From DASQPE01 sp041488455 (lineage in GTDB: Bacteria; Gemmatimonadota; Gemmatimonadetes; Gemmatimonadales; GWC2-71-9), in contig JBGPPG010000093.1 in assembly GCA_041488455.1 (NCBI GenBank), forward strand, positions 1 to 13,130: DNA of 13,130 nucleotides. Direction: 5' to 3'. Below are positions 7,404 to 13,130 of the stretch, in pieces. Position 1 is the first letter of the stretch. Each line of letters begins with the position of its first letter. The notes under the pieces are model-generated. The model saw nothing but the letters and a program-made list of their open reading frames with translations. It did no database searches and was not told where the DNA came from. The position numbers and the translations under genes were made by a program.

Positions 7404-8121
7404 GACCGCGCGGCCCGCACCGACTGGGCGGACCGGCTCGCTGGTCCGCGGCATCGAGCGCTGGCTGCTTCCGGCGGAGTGTCTGCTGTGTCACGGGGCG
7501 GCCGAGGACGATGCGCTCGTCTGTGGCCTGTGCCGGAGCCGGTGGCGGCCTGTGCCCGATCCGGTGTGCGCGCGCTGCGGGGAGCCGCTCGAGCTCGACG
7601 AAGCGTGCCGCCTTTGCGCCGGCTGGCCGCCCGGCCTCGCCCGGGTGCGCAGCGCGGTGCGGCTGGATGGGGGCGCGCGCGACGCGGTGCACAAGCTCAA
7701 GTACGGGGGCTGGTGGCGCGTCACCGAGGCGATGGCCGCCAGGATGAGCGGCCTCGAGCCATTGACTGCCGGAGTATCCTTGATACCGGTTCCGCTGGCC
7801 CGCCGCCGCGAGCGGCTCCGGGGGTACAATCAGAGCGAGCGGCTGGCCGCGGCGCTCGGTGCCCGGCTCGGACTCGAGGTGCGGACCAACGTGCTCAGGC
7901 GCACGCGCGCCACCCGGACGCAGACCTCGCTCACCCCGGACGAGCGCCAGGCCAACGTGGCCGGCGCCTTCGCGGCAAGCGGCGCGAGCGGACTCCGCGC
8001 GGTTCTGGTGGACGACGTCTTCACCACCGGAGCCACGCTGCTGGCGGCTGCGGCAGCGTTGGTGGCCGCCGGGGCGAAGCAGGTGGAAGCGGTGACGTTT
8101 GGGAGAGCCGTTAGCCGTTAG
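7387..8121 (+). CDS. comF: ComF family phosphoribosyltransferase-like protein
   Basis: Homologue of ComF/GntX, a cytoplasmic protein needed for natural DNA uptake in Bacillus and Haemophilus; the exact biochemical role is unsettled. From ATG 7387 it has 244 residues. The N-terminal region carries eight cysteines in CxxC pairs: Cys32/35, 46/49, 61/64 and 74/77, the zinc-finger pattern of ComF. Then come VHKLKYGGWW (101-110), LIPVPLARRRERLRGYNQSE (132-151) and the phosphoribosyl-pyrophosphate loop VLVDDVFTTGATL (206-218). The start overlaps aroE by 17 nt and lacks a clear ribosome site. The last four residues (AVSR) and the TAG stop are encoded by two GCCGTTA heptamers, so the C-terminus was evidently set by the repeat. 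Presence of comF alone does not show competence; no other com gene is here. Confidence 0.93.
   Translation: MPPSAETARPAPTGRTGSLVRGIERWLLPAECLLCHGAAEDDALVCGLCRSRWRPVPDPVCARCGEPLELDEACRLCAGWPPGLARVRSAVRLDGGARDAVHKLKYGGWWRVTEAMAARMSGLEPLTAGVSLIPVPLARRRERLRGYNQSERLAAALGARLGLEVRTNVLRRTRATRTQTSLTPDERQANVAGAFAASGASGLRAVLVDDVFTTGATLLAAAAALVAAGAKQVEAVTFGRAVSR
7780..7795 (+). repeat. 16-nt sequence shared with the comF-gap spacer (copy 1)
   Basis: TTGATACCGGTTCCGC, encoding the conserved LIPVP strand of ComF, recurs exactly at 8267-8282. Confidence 0.6.
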
Positions 8122-8127
8122 CCAACC
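8107..8127 (-). repeat. Heptamer array, type 2 (inverted, over the comF stop)
   Basis: Units GCCGTTA, GCCGTTA, GCCAACC. On the minus strand this is the GGCTAAC motif, so it faces the larger array at 8316-8371. The comF stop TAG (8119-8121) straddles the second and third units. Confidence 0.8.
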
Positions 8128-8191
8128 GCGACCCTTGGCCGCCACGCAGTACTCCGCGCCGTCTTCGTGAGCAATTGGGGCTGAGGAAAGC

Positions 8192-8229
8192 GACCGACGA
8201 CGTCGTCACAGGAGGCGGCGTCGTCGGTC
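8192..8229 (+). promoter_or_regulatory. Perfect 11-bp hairpin, AGGAGG in the loop
   Basis: GACCGACGACG (8192-8202) pairs exactly with CGTCGTCGGTC (8219-8229) across a 16-nt loop. The loop carries a full Shine-Dalgarno-like AGGAGG (8210-8215), but no start codon lies at a usable distance after it. No T-run follows, so it is not a standard terminator. It could be a Rho-associated 3' end for comF, a leader structure for gap or a protein-binding palindrome; the sequence does not decide. Confidence 0.5.
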
Positions 8230-8266
8230 CGTTCTGGTTATGGCCTGCATCCGCCCCCGATTATTG

Positions 8267-8282
8267 TTGATACCGGTTCCGC
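8267..8282 (+). repeat. 16-nt sequence shared with comF (copy 2)
   Basis: TTGATACCGGTTCCGC, identical to 7780-7795 within comF. The flanks do not match comF. Between the hairpin and the gap start. Confidence 0.6.
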
Positions 8283-8285
8283 AGG

Positions 8286-8312
8286 GGTGCCGGATCCGGA
8301 TTGGGGGGCACC
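8286..8312 (+). other. Weak hairpin in the gap leader region
   Basis: GGTGCC (8286-8291) can pair with GGCACC (8307-8312) across a 15-nt loop; the palindrome CCGGATCCGG (8290-8299) overlaps it. Its function is unknown and it may be chance in GC-rich DNA. Confidence 0.3.
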
Positions 8313-8315
8313 GGC

Positions 8316-8371
8316 GGCCAACGGCTAAGGGCTAACGGCTAGAGGCTAACGGCTAAACGCTAACGGCTATC
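8316..8371 (+). repeat. Heptamer array, type 2 (eight units, upstream of gap)
   Basis: Eight tandem units: GGCCAAC, GGCTAAG, GGCTAAC, GGCTAGA, GGCTAAC, GGCTAAA, CGCTAAC, GGCTATC. The array ends two bases before the gap ATG, so it occupies the place of the ribosome-binding site. It carries TAA or TAG in all three forward frames, and GTTAGCC units read in reverse also carry TAG. Confidence 0.9.
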
Positions 8372-8373
8372 AA

Positions 8374-9383
<1,010 letters not shown>

Positions 9384-9387
<4 letters not shown>

Positions 9388-10580
9388 AGCGCACCCTCGA
9401 GTCGCTGAACCCTGCGGCGCTCGAGGGACGCAGGGCGCTCGTGCGGGTGGACTTCAACTGCCCGATCAAGAACGGCGCGGTCACCGACGACACCCGGATC
9501 CGCGCCTCGCTTCCCACGATCAAGTACCTCCGGGAGAAGGGCGCCCGGGTAGTGCTGCTCTCTCATCTGGGCCGGCCCAAGGGCGGTCCCGACCCCGCGT
9601 TCTCGCTCGAGCCCTGCGTGCGGGCGCTGGAGCATCTGCTCGGCGCGCCGGTCACCTTCATCAAGGACCCGCTCGTGGCGGAGGCGATCGCCGCAACCAA
9701 GCGGCTCGCGCGCGGCGGCGTCGCCGTGGTGGAGAACACGCGGTTCAACCCGGGCGAGGAGAAGAACGACCTGGCGCTGGCCAAGGCCTTTGCCGCCTTG
9801 GGCGATTTCTATGTGAACGACGCCTTCGGCTCGGCGCACCGCGCGCATGCCAGCACCGAGGCCGTCGCCCGCATTCTCAAGCCGGCGGTGTCCGGCTTCC
9901 TCATGGAGCGGGAGCTCAAGTATCTGGGCGAGGCGCTGGACCGGCCAAAGCGTCCGTTCGTCGCTGTGCTGGGCGGTGCCAAGATCAGCGGCAAGATCGA
10001 TCTCATCGAGGCGCTGTTGCCCAAGGTGGACGAGATCGTGATCGGCGGCGCGATGGCCTGCACTTTCTTCAAGGCCATGGGCCTGGAGACCGGGAAGTCC
10101 CTGGTCGAGCTCGATCGGGTGGCGCTCGCGCGAGACCTCATCCAGAAAGCGGGCCGGAAGCTGGTGCTGCCGAGCGGCGCGGTAGTGGCGCAGAAACTGG
10201 AGCCCGGCGTGACCATCCGGACCGTCCACCGCGATCAGATCCCCTCGGGATGGGCGATGTTCGACATCGACCCGCTCACCGAGCAGGACTTCGCGGCCAT
10301 CATCGAGCCGGCGGGCACGGTCATCTGGAACGGGCCGATGGGCGTCTTCGAGACCCCGCCGTTCGACCACGGGACGCTGGCGGTGGCACACGCACTCGCC
10401 CGCGCCACATCACGCGGCGCCGTAACGGTGGTGGGTGGCGGCGACTCCGCGGCGGCGGTGGCGGCGGCGGGCCTGAGCGACCAGATGACCCACGTCTCCA
10501 CCGGGGGCGGGGCGAGTTTGGAGTTTCTGGAGGGGAAGACGCTGCCCGGAGTTGCGGCCCTCGATGAGGCCACACAGTGA
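9384..10580 (+). CDS. pgk: Phosphoglycerate kinase
   Basis: Transfers the acyl phosphate of 1,3-bisphosphoglycerate to ADP, using the product of the preceding gene. The 398 residues are typical. Substrate and nucleotide motifs: VRVDFNCPI (20-28, with Cys where most enzymes have Val), TRIR (37-40), SHLGRPKG (60-67), ENTRF (117-121), NDAFGSAHRAHAS (145-157), GGAKISGKI (197-205, Lys200 and Lys204), IWNGPMGVFE (314-323) and the nucleotide loop GGGDSAAAV (351-359). The start is GTG, overlapping the gap stop, with GGAG 7 nt upstream (9373-9376). The stop TGA lies inside a GTGAACC heptamer, so the C-terminal end (EATQ) and the spacer to tpiA are shaped by the repeat. Not fused to tpiA, unlike the Thermotoga enzyme. 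Confidence 0.97.
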
Positions 10581-10602
10581 ACCGTAAACAGTGAGCAGGC
10601 GG
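10577..10602 (+). repeat. Heptamer array, type 1, spanning the pgk stop and tpiA start
   Basis: Three units GTGAACC, GTAAACA, GTGAGCA, then GGCGG. All 26 nt are identical to 6003-6035 after removing one unit (GTGAACA) from that copy. The pgk stop TGA is at 10578-10580 in the first unit, and the tpiA start GTG (10591-10593) is the first codon of the third unit. Confidence 0.85.
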
Positions 10603-11346
10603 CTGATCTACGCCGCCAACTGGAAGCTCCACCACGGGCCGTCGGCTGCCCGTGAGTTTGCCGCGCGGTTTCTCGAGCTGACCCGGCCGGTCCCCGATCG
10701 CGAGCTGTGGTTCTTCCCGCCCGCGGTCTCCATCGCGAGTGTGGCGGACGCGTTCCGCCGCCGCTCCGACATCCGGGTCGGCGCGCAGAGCGTCCACTGG
10801 GAATTGAAGGGCGCTTTCACGGGCGAGCTGTCGCTCGCGCACGCCGCCGAGGTGGGCGCCACGCTCGCGCTGGTGGGTCACTCCGAGCGCCGCCATATCT
10901 TCGGCGAGACCGACGAGCAGAGCGCCTGGAAGGTGAAGGCCGCGCTCGCCTCCGACGTGACACCGCTGCTCTGCGTGGGCGAGACCCTGGCCGAGCGCGA
11001 GGCGGGGCGGACGGAGAGGGCCGTGCGGCTCCAGCTGGACCCGGTGGTCGCGCAGGTGACCGACGCCGGCGAGCGTGCCCGTGTGCTCATCGCCTACGAG
11101 CCGGTCTGGGCGATCGGCACGGGGCGGAACGCCACTCCGCGGGACGCTGCCGAAGTGCATCGCTTCATCCGCTCGTACCTGGCGGGGACGGGCTGGCCGG
11201 GCCGGGTGCGGGTCCTCTATGGCGGCAGCGTGAACGCCGGGAACGCGCTTGCGCTCCTGGCGGAGCCGGACCTCGACGGCGTGCTGGTGGGGGGGGCGAG
11301 TCTGGCGGCCGAGGGGTGGGCGGAGCTCGTCGGCCTGGGCGGCTGA
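10591..11346 (+). CDS. tpiA: Triose-phosphate isomerase
   Basis: Interconverts dihydroxyacetone phosphate and glyceraldehyde 3-phosphate; 251 residues, one TIM barrel. Catalytic residues: Asn10 and Lys12 (AANWK), His97 (VGHSERR, 95-101) and Glu170 in the signature AYEPVWAIGTG (168-178). Phosphate-binding loops: YGGSVNAGN (210-218) and VLVGGASL (231-238). GAFTGELS (74-81) is the usual dimer-region motif. The start GTG at 10591 and the first four codons (MSRR) come from the heptamer repeat and its GGCGG tail. The spacer to pgk is 10 nt and has no Shine-Dalgarno sequence, so coupling to pgk translation is likely. There is no better in-frame start before AANWK, which supports this one. Third gene of the glycolysis cluster. 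Confidence 0.97.
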   Translation: MSRRLIYAANWKLHHGPSAAREFAARFLELTRPVPDRELWFFPPAVSIASVADAFRRRSDIRVGAQSVHWELKGAFTGELSLAHAAEVGATLALVGHSERRHIFGETDEQSAWKVKAALASDVTPLLCVGETLAEREAGRTERAVRLQLDPVVAQVTDAGERARVLIAYEPVWAIGTGRNATPRDAAEVHRFIRSYLAGTGWPGRVRVLYGGSVNAGNALALLAEPDLDGVLVGGASLAAEGWAELVGLGG

Positions 11347-11361
11347 CGCCCGCCGATTCGG

Positions 11362-11390
11362 TTGATTTCGACTCGTCGCGCGCCTATCGT
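11362..11390 (+). promoter_or_regulatory. Possible sigma-70-type promoter for secG (leaderless?)
   Basis: TTGATT (11362-11367) and TATCGT (11385-11390) are spaced by exactly 17 nt, each 4/6 to consensus. Only 8 nt separate the -10 box from the secG ATG, so the start site would fall at or next to the ATG, giving a leaderless transcript. This fits the absence of a Shine-Dalgarno sequence. Weak evidence, since such matches arise by chance. Confidence 0.35.
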
Positions 11391-11398
11391 TATCGGCC

Positions 11399-11866
11399 AT
11401 GTTCTACTTCCTGCTCGTAGTTCTGATCCTCGACGCACTGCTCCTCTCGGTCGTCGTGCTGCTCCAGGCCGGCCAGGGCGGCGGGCTGGCATCGCTGGGC
11501 GGCAGCGGCACAACCGACACGGTTTTGGGCGGCCGCGCCGCGGTGACCATTCTCACCAAGGCGACCTGGTGGTGCGGGGGAATCTTCCTCGCGCTGTCGC
11601 TCATCCTGTCGTTCGTGCCGCGCGGCAGCAGCGCCAGCGCGCTTCAGGAGCGGCTCCGCGCCACGACGCCGGCGGCTCCGCCGGTGCTGCCGGGCACCAA
11701 GCCGGCGACGCCGGAAGCCGCGCCCAGCGCGCCGACCGCCACGCCGCAATCCGGTGCGCAGCAGCCCGCGTCGCAACCCGCGGCTCCGGCGCAGCAGTCC
11801 CCCGCGCCTCAGGCGGCGACCCCCCAAACCGCGACGCCCCCGCCCGCGTCGCAGCCCAAGCAGTGA
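11399..11866 (+). CDS. secG: Protein translocase subunit SecG with long Pro/Ala/Gln-rich tail
   Basis: Small membrane subunit of the SecYEG channel that helps the SecA-driven export cycle. The 155-residue product has two predicted membrane helices (about 3-23 and 54-73) joined by the conserved loop LLQAGQGGGLASLGGSGTTDTVLGG (about 21-45), which is diagnostic. Residues 86-155 are an unstructured tail made almost wholly of Ala, Pro, Gln, Thr and Ser. SecG is usually about 75-115 residues, so the tail is long; with the E. coli topology (both ends outside) it would lie on the periplasmic face. No Shine-Dalgarno sequence is evident, but a promoter-like pair lies just upstream. It follows tpiA after 52 nt, a linkage common in bacteria (known from memory), and is 25 nt before carA. 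Confidence 0.92.
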   Translation: MFYFLLVVLILDALLLSVVVLLQAGQGGGLASLGGSGTTDTVLGGRAAVTILTKATWWCGGIFLALSLILSFVPRGSSASALQERLRATTPAAPPVLPGTKPATPEAAPSAPTATPQSGAQQPASQPAAPAQQSPAPQAATPQTATPPPASQPKQ

Positions 11867-11891
11867 GCGCTCGTAGTCGCGGGGTGGCCGG

Positions 11892-13007
11892 GTGACCGAT
11901 CGCCCCGCCTTCGTTTTGCTGGAGGACGGTACCTGGTTCGCGGGTACCACGCCCCGCCAGATCGAGCCCGCCTTCGGCGAGGTCGTCTTCACCACCAATC
12001 TCTCCGGCTACCAGGAGACGTTCACCGACCCGAGCTATCTCGGCCAGATCGTCACCATGACGGCGCCGATGATCGGCAACTACGGGGTGAACGCTGAGGA
12101 CATGGAGTCCGAGCGCCCGCAGGTGAGCGGCGTGGTGGTGCGCGAGCTGGCGCGCCACCCCTCCAACTGGCGCGCCGATCTGTCGCTCGATCAATGGCTG
12201 GGGCAGGCGGGCGTCCCGCTCATCGAGGGTGTGGACACGCGGCGGCTCACGCGGCACATCCGCGAGCGCGGCGCGATGCGCGGCGTGCTGGCCGAGGGGC
12301 GCCAGCCGTCGCGCGAGCTCACGGCGCACCTGCTCGCGTCCCGCCGCATGGAGGGCCTGGACCTCGCCTCGCGCGCGTCCGTGAAGGAGAGCGCCACCTA
12401 CGGCGAGGGCCCGCACGTCGTGGCGTATGACTACGGGATGAAGCGCAACATCATCCGGATGCTGGTGGCGACCGGCTGCCGGGTCACCGTGGTGCCGGCG
12501 GAGACGCCCGCCGCGGCCGTGCGCGAGCTTGAGCCCGACGGGCTTTTTCTGAGCAACGGTCCCGGCGATCCGGCGGCCGTGAGCTACACCTTCGATCCGA
12601 TCCGCGAGCTGACGGGGCAGGGGCTGCCGACGTTCGGTATCTGCCTGGGGCACCAGCTGATCGGGATCGCGTACGGAGGCCAGACGGCCAAGCTCCCCTA
12701 CGGGCATCGCGGGGGCAATCATCCGGTGCGCGAGCTCGCGACCGGCCGCGTCCTGATCACCACCCAGAATCACGGGTTCGCTGTCGTGGGAGACGAGTCC
12801 GGCGTGCCCGGCGCCTCGGGTCTCGAGGTCACCCACCTCAATCTCAACGACGGCACCATCGAAGGTGTTCGCCACCGCGAACTTCCACTCTTCGCAGTGC
12901 AATACCACCCGGAAGCCTCGCCGGGACCGCACGACGCCTACCCTCACTTTACGGAATTCCTCTCGCTGGTCCAGGCTGGGGCGGGCTCAAAATCCCCAAC
13001 CCCTTGA
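11892..13007 (+). CDS. carA: Carbamoyl-phosphate synthase small (glutaminase) subunit
   Basis: Hydrolyses glutamine and passes ammonia to CarB to make carbamoyl phosphate for arginine and pyrimidines. The 371 residues match the family. The N-terminal domain (about 5-150) starts FVLLEDGTWFAG and contains GEVVFTTNLSGYQE (29-42), TAPMIGNYGVN (57-67) and GVDTRRLTRHIRERGAMRG (113-131). The class I amidotransferase domain (about 175-360) has DYGMKRNI (180-187), SNGPGDP (221-227), the nucleophile Cys251 in GICLGHQL (249-256), and His339/Glu341 in VQYHPEASPGPHD; the catalytic triad is complete. The start is GTG at 11892 with only a weak GGGGTGG upstream. carB is not within the window. The stop TGA overlaps the -35 box of the next promoter, with no terminator between. 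Confidence 0.97.
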   Translation: MTDRPAFVLLEDGTWFAGTTPRQIEPAFGEVVFTTNLSGYQETFTDPSYLGQIVTMTAPMIGNYGVNAEDMESERPQVSGVVVRELARHPSNWRADLSLDQWLGQAGVPLIEGVDTRRLTRHIRERGAMRGVLAEGRQPSRELTAHLLASRRMEGLDLASRASVKESATYGEGPHVVAYDYGMKRNIIRMLVATGCRVTVVPAETPAAAVRELEPDGLFLSNGPGDPAAVSYTFDPIRELTGQGLPTFGICLGHQLIGIAYGGQTAKLPYGHRGGNHPVRELATGRVLITTQNHGFAVVGDESGVPGASGLEVTHLNLNDGTIEGVRHRELPLFAVQYHPEASPGPHDAYPHFTEFLSLVQAGAGSKSPTP

Positions 13008-13032
13008 CAGTCAACGCTTAAGCCCGTACAAT
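13004..13032 (+). promoter_or_regulatory. Strong sigma-70-type promoter for the HU-like gene
   Basis: A perfect -35 TTGACA (13004-13009) and a -10 TACAAT (13027-13032, 5/6) are separated by exactly 17 nt. The -35 box overlaps the carA stop codon (13005-13007). Transcription would begin near 13039-13041, leaving a leader of about 47 nt before the ATG at 13087. It is the best promoter in the window and fits a highly expressed nucleoid protein. Confidence 0.8.
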
Positions 13033-13086
13033 CGCCCTCGGGAGCCGCCGGTGGCCCCGCTCGTCCGTGACCCTCCTGGGGGGAGC

Positions 13087-13130
13087 ATGACCAAGGCCGA
13101 TCTCGTGGAGCAGGTGACCGCTTCGATCGC
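13087..13130 (+). CDS. HU/IHF-family DNA-binding protein (3' partial)
   Basis: Only 14 codons plus two bases are present: MTKADLVEQVTASI. This matches the usual N-terminal helix of bacterial HU/IHF proteins, which begin MTKADLV or MNKAELI and dimerise to bend and compact DNA. Nothing further can be checked because the window ends. A GGGGGGAG stretch (13078-13085) sits directly before the ATG, very close for a ribosome site, and is preceded by CCCTCC (13071-13076) that could pair with it, possibly limiting initiation. The near-consensus promoter upstream is consistent with an abundant protein. The chief alternative is another protein that happens to begin this way. Confidence 0.65.
   Translation, partial: MTKADLVEQVTASI

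Larger units (their letters stand above)
8122..8373. other. Intergenic spacer comF to gap
   Basis: 252 nt with no convincing gene. In order it holds the end of an inverted heptamer array, a strong hairpin (8192-8229), the second copy of a 16-nt comF sequence (8267-8282), a weaker hairpin (8286-8312) and an eight-unit heptamer array running up to the gap start. A 31-codon frame from ATG 8240 ends at a TAA inside the array and is not convincing. I see no good sigma-70 promoter and no hairpin followed by a T-run, although gap presumably has its own promoter here. Confidence 0.6.

Noticed and set aside
8122..8315. Spacer as a decayed second comF copy
   Set aside because: Only 16 nt match comF; translated flanks do not resemble ComF on either side.
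8240..8335. Small frame of 31 codons between comF and gap
   Set aside because: No ribosome site at proper distance (AGGAGG is 24 nt away), no recognisable sequence, and the stop is supplied by the heptamer array.
8316..8371. CRISPR-like array
   Set aside because: Units are 7 nt in direct tandem with no spacers; there are no cas genes in the window.
11601..12947. Long minus-strand open frame opposite secG and carA (448 codons)
   Set aside because: Same compositional artefact; the sense strand carries intact SecG tail and CarA. The similar frame opposite gap (8353-9369) is rejected for the same reason.

Overview
The window is a compact, all-plus-strand stretch of core (housekeeping) genes from a very GC-rich bacterium (about 70% GC by eye). 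Third codon positions are almost always G or C, GTG and TTG starts are frequent, and many genes overlap. The gene order (coaBC, type-4 uracil-DNA glycosylase, dnaB, radA, ispD, tsaC, low-molecular-weight phosphatase, aroE, comF, gap, pgk, tpiA, secG, carA, HU-like) and the protein style suggest Gemmatimonadota or a near relative. That assignment is inference from memory, not a search result. No phage, insertion sequence, CRISPR, toxin or defence module is visible, and I do not see a new multi-gene system.

Left block, 1-5994: coaBC (5' end cut by the window), a 4Fe-4S uracil-DNA glycosylase, the replicative helicase DnaB, the repair ATPase RadA, the isoprenoid enzyme IspD and the tRNA t6A enzyme TsaC. 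They overlap or nearly touch (overlaps of 11, 38, 11 and 4 nt, one gap of 1 nt), so they probably form one transcription unit. Coenzyme A synthesis, replication/repair, isoprenoid synthesis and tRNA modification are thus read together.

Middle block, 6140-8121: a low-molecular-weight phosphatase with the Thr signature of arginine phosphatases, shikimate dehydrogenase AroE, and the competence-type phosphoribosyltransferase ComF, again overlapping. It is separated from the left block by a 145-nt gap holding an inverted pair of heptamer arrays.

Right block, 8374-13007: three consecutive lower-glycolysis genes (gap, pgk, tpiA), then secG with an unusually long Pro/Ala/Gln tail, then carA. A near-consensus promoter whose -35 box overlaps the carA stop drives the last, truncated gene, whose first codons look like an HU/IHF DNA-binding protein.

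The most unusual content is non-coding: arrays of 7-nt repeats of two related types (GTGAACA-like and GGCTAAC-like) at three gene junctions. Because 7 is not a multiple of 3, each array puts stop codons into all frames, and two genes (comF, pgk) actually end inside an array while tpiA starts in one and gap starts just after one. Other points worth checking are loss of the catalytic Cys in the CoaC half of CoaBC, the possible arginine-phosphatase identity of the LMW phosphatase, a 16-nt sequence shared by comF and the comF-gap spacer, and a possible leaderless promoter at secG.
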